This document shows positions 45,241 through 57,300 of a DNA stretch of 64,000 nt, piece after piece. The position numbers and the translations under genes are program-made. A model generated the notes under the pieces. That model had not been told where the DNA came from. It saw only the letters and a program-made list of their open reading frames with translations, and did not search any database. Numbering within the stretch: the first letter of the stretch is position 1; each line of letters begins with the position of its first letter. The stretch is taken from assembly GCA_029204225.1 (NCBI GenBank), contig CM055111.1, positions 8,039,099-8,103,098 on the forward strand, written 5' to 3'. The DNA comes from Diphasiastrum complanatum. Lineage: Eukaryota; Streptophyta; Lycopodiopsida; Lycopodiales; Lycopodiaceae.

Positions 45241-48200
45241 ACAATTTTTGTTAAAAACACACATGTGAGAATCACTTACATACTCAAACACAAGTGATTA
45301 ATCCTTTCAACCCAAATGCGTTGGATCATAGTTGAAAATCATAAACAAATCTATGAATTCATATTCATATTTCTAGAATAAAACTAGCCTCTAATCCCAT
45401 CAAGAGTAGTCCTTCTTGGCATTCAAAATTTCTTTCTCCATTTAGAGGAGTAGAGTGCAAAAGAAGTGATAACACACTCTAAAAGATCAAATAGCAAGGA
45501 AAAGCCTATTTATGTGGAAGAATCCTTTTAACATCACCTTAAGAGCTTGTAGTAGTGTTTATTGATGCAGTGGAAGGCATATGTTGTCTAGTGACCATTG
45601 TTTTCATAGTTCTTATAAGCAAAGATCATGACTTCACTTTTTTTTATGAACAATGATAGTAGGTGAATTTTCCTTAAGCATGTTAAATGCCATGTACTTC
45701 TTTTCACAAGAGAGACTTCCAAATGGTGACAACTAGATTTTGTTGCACTCCTATGAAATGTATTTGCAATCGACTTTATTTAAACTACATTGTTGTTGTG
45801 TCATTGTGCCTTGATTTCATCCATAATTATTGCTAGGGCTGGTTCTTAACCACTTTCGCCAACAATAGCCTTACATCCTCATTTGGTATGCCTACATATT
45901 TCAAGGTCTCAAAATTGAACTTTATTTAGAATATTTGGTTCTAGTACCTTTTTTATTTGTTTCACGTGTTCAAACTAGGCCCACAATGGTGCTGCTTTTC
46001 TCCAAAGGAGCCTTGCAGTTCATGAACCTATAAGCATCAAATATGGGCTTTCTCTCCGATGCCCAATGGCATCTCATGTAGAATTTGACAAATCTATCAA
46101 GATAGTTGAAGAGTTTTAACATAGTTGGCTTTCCTTCCATATATTCTTCTTGAAGAGTGAGGCATAATGACTAAAAACAATATCACAATAATGTAGAGTG
46201 TGCTAGGAAAAGGTGTGGAGGAGAAGGGTGGTACCATAGGGTAACAATTGTGGAAGTAAAACCAAGTAGAACTACTATTCATAAGATGGCTACTAACCAT
46301 AAATAGCAATGCTATTGGTGGAAGTGTAAGCAATGTGCAAATAGTAGAGCAATGGCATAAGGTTTGCTAAAAAAAATTGGACAAAAATAGACAAGAGTTC
46401 AATTAACTTGCATCTTAGTAAAGTTTTGACCTATTTAGGCACAAAAGTCAATGCACACTGACGGATGTGAATGAATATAGTTATAACGTAATTGATATTG
46501 AGGGACATCTACCAATGGATGACAATATAAATGTAAAAGGAGAAGATTGGGCACTTATCATGGGTAGATGCATGATGTGGACAATTAGATAGTACTTACA
46601 GTGATTTAAGTAGGCTTGTTTTTTTTTAAAGATACTTATCACAATAGCTTATATCTCTCATATATAATTTCACAAAAAATTAAAATCATTCATGAGTAAA
46701 AATTTGATAAAAGCAATAAAAGAGGAATTAAAAAGTAAAACAAGGATGTTGCAACAACTTGATGGTGGCAATAGAGGTCATTAAGTTTGTTGTGGAGATA
46801 CAATGTGTAACAATTAAATCTATTTGTTGTGGAGATACCGTGTAGTAACAATTAAGTCTACTTACACTCAAGGTCATTAAGCATATTGTCGAGGTAGGGT
46901 GTACTAATAGTTAGGTCTATTTCCATTCAAAGATTCCAACAAGATGACAATGCCATCAATTTTACCAACTCAATATGGTCCTTCACCAATGAATTTAAGC
47001 TTAACCTAGATAATGTTTCACTTTGAAAACAATGTGGAATCATTGAACTCACAATCTCTATCATGTAAGACTCAATCATGCCACACAATGTTTCCTCAAA
47101 AATGCATGTAACACTTAGTCTTGCTTAGAAGTTTCAAGACAACATTTTGTGGCACGAGCGTCTTCATCTTGTTAGCTTCAACATTTTCATTTCAGTGCCT
47201 GCAACATTTTCATTATACCAGCGTAGGGACAATCTCCTTTCTAGGCAGAGCTATAGGCTAGTTGGGGACAATTACTAGGAGTTGTACACCAGTCACGTGA
47301 TCTATTATTATCTGGCATACCACATGATTCAGGCTCTTTGGCCCCTTTGCATTAGGATAAGGCTTTTTGTCAATCTTGCCCAAATTACAATAGCTTAGGT
47401 TTACCAGCATGAAACTGACAATTAGATCCACTTTCTCAATTTTATTGAGTCTCTTATCCCAGCTTGCATTTCTAGACTCCGTGCGTAAATGAGAATCTTG
47501 TGAAGTGTAAGAGCCACCCATTTGAGCAGAATTCATCAGCAAAATTGCAAGTCCCAAAGGTCGTACTTTATTGAAACAAATATTGCATCACAATGAAATA
47601 AACCATACCTGGCATAAATGTGTCTGTGCATGTGTGTGTGTGTGTGTGTGTGTGTGAGGGGCAGCAGCATACACCTCATTCTTTGAGGTTGATGCACAAC
47701 CATGGAGATGGGCTTCATGGTTAGGAGGCAATACAGCACAAATCATCAGATCTAGAGCACCTTCAACCAGGTAGTTTCTGCTCAACTTTTTCAACTTTTT
47801 ATCAAAGAACCAATTCAGGTACTCTGAATATCTAACTGAGCACAGCCTAAATTTGTAAAACCGTCACCAGCCAGTTGTCTGAATCCACAATGTTTCTAGC
47901 ATCCGTGTCAAGAAGCAGTCACTTTTTTTGAATGAATCCTGTATTTACCCTAGAAGAAAGTAAACCATGCAGCTGCAAACATAGCCATTCTGAAAAGAGG
48001 TCAGAGTAGGCACGGTAATTTGTCATTTATGTAACAACACTATAAAGCTATTTGAAAAAAAATTTCATCACCTACAAGTTGTCATGAAAAGCATATGAAA
48101 CTCTAATCTTACCTGGAGTTTACAACATCCTTAACAGCGAGCCTCTGAGCTTTGTATGAGCTGAGAGGGCTCGCCCCAAACTGCAATTTTGATATCATTC

Positions 48201-49430
48201 ATGTCCAGGGGGGAGGGAGGAAGAAGTGTTGTCTTTTGTGACTCTTGTGGCAATGGTCAGGGTCAGCATGTCTATGTCCTTAGGTAAGGGTCATTGCACG
48301 TGTAGGCAGTGCCCATAAGGACCCATAGAAAGTTGAAGAAAAAGATTAGTGGACCTCCAACCTCTGCGTACTATCAGTCTGATAGTTTTGTTAAACTGAT
48401 GTATACAAACAAGTACATGACTGGGTGGTGAGTGAGCACTCTGCTACAATTAATGTTCAAGCATCTTCCACATGAACATTCTGAGCTTTATCTGGATGGA
48501 CTGCCCTACAAATCTGTCAGTAAGTTGCATAGGTGCAACACGATAGCCAGAGATGCTGGCATTCTTCAAGACTTAGGGGCCTGAAAAGAAACCGATTACA
48601 GGAATCAAAAGCTGAGATACAGCTGTGAAAAGGCTTTTGTTGAACTGCATACGAGAATGACTCTTTCGGTGATGAATAGTTCATGTGACATGAAACAAAA
48701 TCATTTTTATTCAAAGGTTTAGTCTTTCTTAGTGTTAGTGATTAGCTCTAGCATTCTTGCGCATGAAAATACAAATGTAATAAAACTTTAAGTTTGTTCA
48801 TATAAAACTATTGCTCTCAAGTACTGCTCTGCTTATCATATTTGCACTTGCTGCAAAATCTGCTCAACATCACTAAAAGACAGTAATAAGGGGAGGACAA
48901 AATTTCAAAGTCCTATGCATCCATTTGTTATAATGTTTTGACATCCAAAACAACTGAACTGGATGAAAACTCGAACTTAAAATGTCATGCAATACCTGAG
49001 GAAAATCTCCTTGAAGCATGACTGATTTAAAGGATGCAAGGCAGCTTCTCGTGTTTGTTAACTGCTGAATATCCTATTTCATTCTTTCTTGCACATACTA
49101 CCATCAGTGAGCAGCCTTACTTCACCAAAATCACAAACTGGAAATGGAGGGTAATGGATCTAGCCCCATCAGATTGAAGCAGCAGCACTGTTCCAATAGG
49201 ACGAAGGTCTGTGCAGCCTTAACATTTAGCCAAATATTTCAAGAACGCCTGGTCATTTCAGGGTGGATGTGCAGGTGAACAAATAGCTCTGATAAAAATA
49301 GCAGTCTCAAAAAATCTGTCATGGTGTGTAGAATGTAAGTAGTTACTCTCATTCAACTACAATGGCCAAGATAATTGATTCACGCGGTTCAGCTCCTTGC
49401 ATACCTCAATGACCAGGATTTGGATTTGCC
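45241..49430. other. Intergenic sequence, no gene seen
   Basis: Only short AT-rich open frames. A few decayed repeat traces and a GT microsatellite are present. The right part (about 49120-49330) has faint similarity to the zinc-finger exon copies further right. Confidence 0.5.
47631..47656. repeat. (GT)n microsatellite
   Basis: About 26 bp of GT repeats. Confidence 0.9.
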
Positions 49431-49439
49431 CTTTCACTC

Positions 49440-49770
49440 CTTGGCACAAAATAAAACCTTCGATGGCAATCTGGATATCAAAATACACAGAAGAGACACC
49501 GTGGCTCTTTTACCCGAGAACGGAGAAATGCTGAAAATTATTGTAGAGGGTAAAATACAGTGCTGGAACTGGGAAATCCAAGGAGCAGCAGCTACGGTGG
49601 TCCCAGAGGAAGGAAAGAACTAAAACATCTCCACATTGCTTAGCCTGTGCCTCCTCCTTGCTGGAGAACACCGATCTGAATGCAATAAGTAACAACTTCT
49701 TGGCTTAAAGGTTGATGACACAGGGCGTGCTCATAAACGGGCCCAGCAGGGAAAAGAACTGTTGGTCATC
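49440..49770 (-). pseudogene. Decayed tandem copy of the TFIIIC terminal zinc-finger exon (copy 3)
   Basis: Aligns along its length with the intact last exon at 50138-50510: for example GAGAACGGAGAAATGCTGAAAA against GAGAAAGGAGAAATGTTGGAGA, GGAGCAGCAGCTAC against GCACAGCAGCTAC, and GGGCGTGCTCATAAACGGGC against GGGTGCACTCTTCATAAAAGGGC. Stops and frameshifts abolish the reading frame; remnants such as HRSCCS correspond to RPQWCCS. Same orientation as the gene, lying downstream of its stop. Confidence 0.75.
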
Positions 49771-49799
49771 TTATTAAGAACTGTGCAGGTAAACACTTA

Positions 49800-50090
49800 A
49801 GCACAAATGTGAACATAAAAGGGCACATATTGAACATTTTCCTGCAAAAGAAAAATGCTTGAGACAATCCCTTGGCCCGCAGACGGGATTTGAGCTGTTG
49901 GAGCCATCACAAAAAATGCAAGCAATTGAGATCCGGAGGATCCTTGAGAACACTGCAATGCAACCCTGTGCAATCAAAAAATTCTCCTCTTACAGCTGAC
50001 AACACAGGGTACACGTCTCATAGAAAGGTCCAGAAAAATACTCAAAGAGCTTGGTGCACTTTGTAGGTGGGAAAAGTCGATACATCTTCC
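49800..50090 (-). pseudogene. Decayed tandem copy of the TFIIIC terminal zinc-finger exon (copy 2)
   Basis: AAAATGCTTGAGACAATCCC...GCAGACGGGATTTGAG matches GAAATGTTGGAGATAATTCC...GCATACGAGATTTCAA of the intact exon, and later blocks also align (ACACAGGGTACACGTCTCATAGAAAGG against ACAAAGGGTGCACTCTTCATAAAAGGG). It is divergent and broken, between the older copy and the intact exon. Confidence 0.65.
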
Positions 50091-50137
50091 CTTTGCTAAA
50101 AATCGTGTCAACTTGGTGTGTGAGATCAAATAGACTT

Positions 50138-50510
50138 TCATACTAGGGACGGTGTAAGCAAAAACTCAGGTAACAATCTGTACATCAAGATACCACAGAA
50201 AGGACATAATGGCTCTTTTTTCTGAGAAAGGAGAAATGTTGGAGATAATTCCTTAATGTGCATACGAGATTTCAAAGCAAAATAGATTGTGGGAGCTGGC
50301 TGCGTAACACACCGAGCACAGCAGCTACAGCACCATTGAGGCCTCAGAGGACACACTTGTAAAGAGACCGCACATCGTTGCAATCTATGCCTCAATTTTG
50401 ATGGAGAAGAGTCTAATCCAGTGCAATTGGCAACTTCCAAAGATTCAAATTTCACAGGCTGGTCACAAAGGGTGCACTCTTCATAAAAGGGCTCAACAGA
50501 GGAAGTTGGA
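50138..50510 (-). CDS. TFIIIC subunit terminal exon with zinc finger
   Basis: Acceptor TTTTGCAG|T; stop TGA at 50138-50140. Cysteine pairs EECTLCDQPV, RLQRCAVSLQVCP, WCCSCCARC and LCPFCG match the TFIIIC C-terminal zinc-finger layout, and the end PEFLLTPSLV is like that of plant homologues. Two decayed copies of this exon follow downstream. Confidence 0.9.
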
Positions 50511-52540
50511 CTGCAAAAGACAATTCCATTGGCCACGCACTGATCAGCATTGGCATTCTTAACTCAGAATACTAATCTTATAGCATAGCCTACAAAAATT
50601 TAACTGGTGATTAAAATGCTCTATGCAACAGAAGTCATTCAAACTCGAATTACAGACAAGAATTGACTTATAATTATCCTATTTATATGACACTAGGAAA
50701 GAGGAATGAAGAGATCTTCCGAAGTCTAAAAAATATGCACGTTTCATGTGTCTTATTACCTTGCTATCGAACACTTCTGCACTTGTTTAGCCTCTTCCAC
50801 TAGCTCTTCAAAGTTTTGAGAACTATTTGTAAGTACCCAATTGGACATTCGTAAAGCTGCATGTAGTTTTGACAGAGAAGCATGAGTATCACTTTCGAAA
50901 GAAGCATGTAGTTTTGTGGACGTTTTGTGAGCTGATATTTGACAGAGAAAAGAGGCAAGCGTCAAGAAAAACAGCCTTTGGCGAAGCTCATGCTCAATAT
51001 GCCAAAACTGCTCAAGCCAAAACTGCTCCTGCAGAGTAAGCTCAGACTTAAACTGATCAAACCCTGATAAAATTGGTGAACTAAAGTCACTGAGAACTGG
51101 ACTTCCAGTGGCCTTTGAACTATAAGCAGATAACACGTCTGCTTTGATGTTTGGAAGTAGGAGGCGACGGTATAGTATAACCAGAATTTGTAGTTGACGA
51201 CAACTTGCTTTCGGAAGAATACTCTTCAGGTTTTTTGAGCTCCATTCAAAGCTAGCTGCCGCTGCCAAATTTCCTAGCCAGTTTGAAAGTACTAGTTCAA
51301 AAAAGCTGGCACAGGTGCAGTTTTTAGAATAAGAAAATTGTGTTAAAACGTCCCAGAGAACTAGGAATTGTCTGTGTGCTTCCAGCAGTTTGAGTGAAGA
51401 TGTGATCTTTCGTTCCAAGTTTTGAAGAACATTTGTTGGCATGTTCATAGTTGTCTGTTCTATCAAGCTTCCTTGTGTGTCACGCTGTTGTTCACCTTCA
51501 ACCCAAATTACTTGGACAACACCCTTCTGAGACCTAGAGACGGCAAAAAGTTCTTGAGAACTTGGTTACTAAATACTGCTATCAGCACAAAGACTAGAAT
51601 GAACTTGGGAAACTGGGATACTTGAAGAGCAGATACTTCTGATGCTATCGCGAAATAATGATATGAGCTGAAAGAGCTTGCCTGGACTGGTACATTTGAT
51701 CTGTTGCCTCAGATGCAATGCCACGCACCTAGAAACATCCACAGCTAAAGTAATTACAAGAGAAACTCAATGCCAAGACTAAGCAGACTAATAAGTAGGA
51801 CTTAGTTCATTTTTGACAAGCTAGTCCAATATGAACGGAAATTGTCATTAATCAAGAATAGATATACCACTGCCAAAGAGAAGCTGCACTGTGACAAGGC
51901 AACTCCATAGAATGAATCCACTGCTGAGAAAGGAATCTGCAACTCAGAAAAAAGGGTAGTGAGGGAATAGTATCATATTTTTTGGACAAACATGATGTTA
52001 ATAGATCTAACAGGATGCAAGTATTATGACATACATCAGAGGTGGTATTTTGAGCTGCAGAAGCTAGAAGATTAGAACAGTCTGGAGAACTGAGTGGAAC
52101 CAGCTGGTTTCCATCGAACTTCCAGCCTTGCAATGAGTTATCCTGAGACATGACAAAGCTAGTGAGGAAAACCTCCAAGAAAAATAAGTACAAAGGAACA
52201 TAACAAAATTGAAAAACTATATGAGAATGAGATTTAGCTTCAGCTAATACATAAAACGGATTTTAAAAAATCAGCACCTTTAAAAGCTAAAAGAAAAATA
52301 GAAAGCTACTACAGACAAATGCCTATTAGGAGGCATATTGAAGGTTGTTTGACACATAGTTGCACTGCGTTTCCGGAAACACGTTCAGAAACGCGTTTCT
52401 GGATTCTGGTAGCATTTCTCATAAACTTTTTCTTTTTTGATTTTTTTGTGGTCAATATGGGTATCAGATGAAAGCTCTAATTAAGAGCATTACATCTGTA
52501 TAGTTTGCCGAATGTTTCGAGTACAGAATGTTTCTCTCTT

Positions 52541-52627
<87 letters not shown>

Positions 52628-54103
52628 ATAACCCATAAAACCGAACTGAAACCATAAAGAACCATACTGAATCACACTATTGTGAATAGGATCATCATAA
52701 TATATAATATCGGGCCACATGGCACCAAAATGGGGTATAATGATGTTCCATGAACGTAATGAAAAATATACAACTAAGACTCGTCGGAGTCATGTAGTAA
52801 AAATCATCCGAGTATGTGCCTGTCTACTGATCCCAAGGGTCTGCAAATGAATCGGAGGGAACCATGCGCCGTGGTGTGGCCCTGGCTTTGCTGCGTGCTC
52901 TGGCCCTCTGCTGCATGCTTTGGCCCTGCATGCTCTGGCCCTGCGCCCTCCCCTCCTCTACCTCTGCCTCTGCCTCTCTCCCCTCCTTTGGCCCCCCTCT
53001 GGCTGCCCCTAGCCCTCCATTGCGTGGCTGTGTGTCAGGTGGCTGTGATCCTACGCCCTGGGATGGCCCTACCCACTGTGATGATGCCTGGCCGACAGCT
53101 GCATGTGATGCTCCACTCCTGTCTACAAAAAGTGAACTCAGCCCCCCCCTCCCAAAACCTCTACGTCTCCCTCTAGGCCTACGTGAAGGAATGGCTGGCT
53201 CCTCCTCTGTCTCTGCATCAGGGTCCACCAACAGGTCATCCCCCTATGCCTCTACCCCCATCTCCTCCTCCTCCTCCATTCCCCTCAACCCACTCGTCCT
53301 CCTCATGATCAACCCCGAGGTCCTCTCCACCCTCCGAGCCCTCATCGTCTCCCTTTTCAGCCCTCTCCCACACCCTCCATAGTTGCACAAAAATGCGTTT
53401 CTGTCAGAGAAACGTGGTAAAAAAGAAAAGAGATACATATATTTTTTTGCCCCCTCCTCACGGCTAGAAACGCGCCAGCTGTGGAGGAGGCAAATTGTTT
53501 TGCAATGGGCTATGGGGGAGGGGGGGGGGGGGGGGGGAGGGGGGGGGGGGGCTGAGCTCATTTTTTGTAGACATGAGTGGAGCATCACAGGTAGTCGTCG
53601 GCTAGGCATCATCAGAGTGGGTAGGGCCATCCCAAGGCGTAGGATCACAGCCACCTGACACACAGACATGCAGGCGTAGACAGAGGGGGGCCAAAGGAGG
53701 GGAGAGACGCAGAGGTAGAGGCAGGGGGAGGACGCAGCAAGAGGGGGGCTAGAGGAGGGAGAGAGGCCAAGGTAGAGGCAGGGGGAGGACGCAGGGCCAG
53801 AGCACGCAGCAAAGAGCCAAAGTACGCAGCAGAGCCAGGGCCACACCACGGTGTATGGTTCCCTCCGATTCATCTGCAGACCCTTGGGATCAGCAGACAG
53901 GCACAAACTCGGATGATTTTGACTACCATGACTCTGACGAGTCTTAGTTGTATACTTTTTCATTACGTTCATGGAACATCATTGTACCCCATTTTGGTGC
54001 CATGCCCGATATAAAATATCATGATGATCCTATTCACAGTAGTGTCATGATTCAGTATGGTTCTTTATGGTTTCAGTTCGGTTTTATGGTTTATGGTTGG
54101 GGG

Positions 54104-54191
<88 letters not shown>

Positions 54192-54297
54192 GGCTGAAAA
54201 ATGATTCGGTATGGTTGAAAAATGATTCAGTACAGTTCAGTACGATGCAATATGGTTCAGCATGGTTCCGAGTGGTTTTTGTTCAGTTTGTTGTGAT

Positions 54298-54339
<42 letters not shown>

Positions 54340-57300
54340 GAGAGAGAGGGATATTCCTATTGTGAAGACGTTGATACATTCTAATTTTTTAATAATTTTT
54401 ATATTAAAGGAGCTAAAGCGTAAACCTAGGAGTTAATGCACCTGAACTGGAACACCTGTACCCGAAACATTCGGCAAACTATAAAGATGTAATGCTCTTA
54501 ATTAGAGCTTTCATCGACACCCATATTGACCAGAAAAAAAAAATTTAAAAAAAACACGTTTCTGAGAAACGCTACCAGAATCCAGAAACGCGTTTCTGAA
54601 CGCGTTTCCAGAAACACAGTGCAACCTATGATTAGAACCTAAGGAAGCGGATGGCGGACGCGTCCGGACGCGGACGCGCCAGGGGTGTGTCCGCGTCCGG
54701 GTTTTTTTTTTCGAATTTTTTTAAATTTTTTTTTAAAAAAAAAATTTAAAAAAAAAAATGGCGTCCGGACCCCAGAAGCATCTGTTTTTTTTTTTTATTA
54801 AAAAAAAAAATTGGACGCGTCCGACCCCACGTCCAGGGGTCGGACACGTCCGGGTCCGGACGCCAGACACGGACGCGGGCAATCCGGCCCGGACCCTCAT
54901 GTCTGAAATTTAGAACATATATAATTGTGACACTGGAGTCTGGAATATATCCAAATTTATTTAGAAAACACATACATGTAATGGAAATAAGGATCCATAT
55001 TAAAACAATAATATAGAATCCAAAATAAAAATCCTAGCCAGCCAAACTTATGTCTCATCACTACCCACACATAAGTTGCTATCTGGGTTTCAAATGAATC
55101 CGGATTTTCCTCTTAGACCCAGTGCTGACTAAGAAGCAAGCAACAATCAACAAGCAAAAATCTAAACCAAAACCAGGGACCATAATACATAAACATGAGT
55201 TACCAAGAAAGAAACACACAAAATACTAGAAACAACATCGGATCCTCAACTCCCCATTTTTTCTGGATTCTATAATTAGTCATTTTAAAAAAACAAAAGC
55301 TGAAATACCAAAGAAGACCATTAGAGTCTTCAGCAGTTTCAACTTTTTTCATGATTTTCTTGGAAAAACAAAATAATTATATTGCTTAATAGGCTTACAA
55401 AAGCAGCTCTAGTATTTCCAAGACGAGAAAAATTATAGAATTGAGAAGGAATAACCAAATTAGAAATATTTGAAGAAATATGAAACGTCCAAAAAATTGC
55501 ACTCATCACCACTAGCTGTACAATTGAGTTCACATGAGTCTTACGATAGGTTTCTCCACCAAGGTTTGGTAGCCTTTAAATAAAAGGCTACCAAACTCAG
55601 GATAAAACTTAGCCTAAGGTATTACAGTGTAAATTAGAAAGGATGCAATCTTCCTATTTTACACCCCTGCCATTGTTTTGGCAAGGTCTTCATATGGAGA
55701 TAGAAAGAAACCTGCCCGCAGCTATAAAGGCAATGTCCCCCATCAGATGTCCAACAAACTCCTGTGACCTGAAATAAATTAGCAACAATCAAAGGTGCTA
55801 GTTTGCCTGTAAGCTATGACTTTCCAATTGAAGAGAGAAGCTGTGTAGGATTTAGCAAGAGAAGACTAGAGTATATAGTGCACCTTAGTTGTCTGGATTC
55901 AACATGAATTCACTAATAAAATTCAAAATAAGAGTTTAGAACCAAGTTTTACCAATTGTTCATGTGCCCGAGGCTGGCATGCAATTCTGGAGTTAGCATT
56001 GATAAAGTCGATATCACAGGCTGTTACACCACCTGATCCTTTCCCAACAGCAAGTAGTATGCACTTAGGAGTTTGAAACTGTAGTTTCAGAGCGAGAGTG
56101 GTCACTGGTACAGAGTCAACGTGAAGTACCTGTGTTATTCAGCATATAGACAATCATGTTGATTTTCAGTTAGCCTATATAAGCTGCCACTTTGTAGACT
56201 TTTTAAGAGCATCTTGGACAACAAATGTCTCTTCTTTGCATCTGGAACCGTCAAACGAAACTTACTTGTTTGAGTAGTATCCACGGCAAAGCATGACTAT
56301 TACTTGGTACACCTATGAGTGTAAGCAAGGGTGCTGACCACAACTTCACGCTGTTTCAACCGATGAGTTAGTTTTTGGTGCTGAGGTAGTGGATATCTAA
56401 CAAATTAAGCCCTACTCCAATACAAAGCCTAGAAGAACATGACCACCACTAACCCATGCATCCAAGCCTAGATTTGAATACTGTAAGGGCTTAAGCCTAT
56501 GCAAATACATCATCTACCTCAATATATAGTATTAAAAACAATTATTGTGCTTACTCCTTATTGAATCATTTTTCAGCCACCTAAGAGCTAAAGCTCACAG
56601 AAAAGTTATATGGCTATAGTGATCACTTCAGAAGCTGCACAAACGATTGTCCAAGTACCTTCATTATAGTAATTACCATCTTTCAAAGGGTTTCAGCTGC
56701 ATTAGAATGTCAATATAATTGCTCCATAGTAACAATTGCAGGTTTGAATGTAAACTATGATTTTGGAAACAAGAAAAGACTGACACTTAGCATTCAACAT
56801 AGCATGTTGCAGATACACTTGTGTGGCATGCCCCACCTTCCATCATAGCTCCCCGTGGCTAACAAGATACTTTCTTGAGGTAATCCAACGTCAAAAAAAG
56901 CGTGACTTTGGGAAGTAGCCCAGTCAACAGCAGTAACCCACGATTCATGTGCACACCAGAAACCAATAAAAGTCATTTCCTTGGGAGGTAGAACCTCTTC
57001 CACAGAGTAAGCCTGGGGACTTTGAAATCGCCAAAATGCTACCCTGCCTGATTTTGTGCCTACCGCAAGAAAAATGTATTCTCTAAACTGATTTGAGCTT
57101 TCAACATAATCCGCACAGACCACTCGACACCTTGGAGACCATGATAGTACTATAGCTGCCAGAACATAACTGCGAGCAACATATTGAGCTGTGGAAATAT
57201 TCTGTGGTTGCTTTATTTCCTTTGGATTTTGGACCTTAAAACTGTGAGGATCAATCTGGATGTAGGGTTTTAACCTTGAAACTTTGCTCTTTAAACCAGC

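Larger units (their letters stand above)
52355..54630. mobile_element. Giant foldback element (2.3 kb) inside a TFIIIC intron
   Basis: The left part, read as complement, matches the right part almost end to end. Outer ends: CATAGTTGCACTGCGTTTCC against CATAGGTTGCACTGTGTTTC. GAAACGCGTTTCTGG motifs sit near both ends, the block around GCCGAATGTTTCG is mirrored, and so are the CT (52544-52622) and GA (54106-54188) runs and the block with CCAAGGGTCTGC(A/A)AATGAATCGG (52838 against about 53880). Inner GC-rich blocks are also mirrored. The unmatched loop is about 53160-53510. The right arm carries roughly 270 extra bp (54189-54460). No intact transposase; no target duplication was confirmed. Confidence 0.88.

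Noticed and set aside
52464-52720. Frames of alternating Arg-Glu residues on the minus strand
   Set aside because: They are translations of the CT/GA microsatellite in the foldback arm.
53383-53658. Open frame with a glycine run
   Set aside because: It is a translation of the poly-G tract and foldback arm, with no domain.
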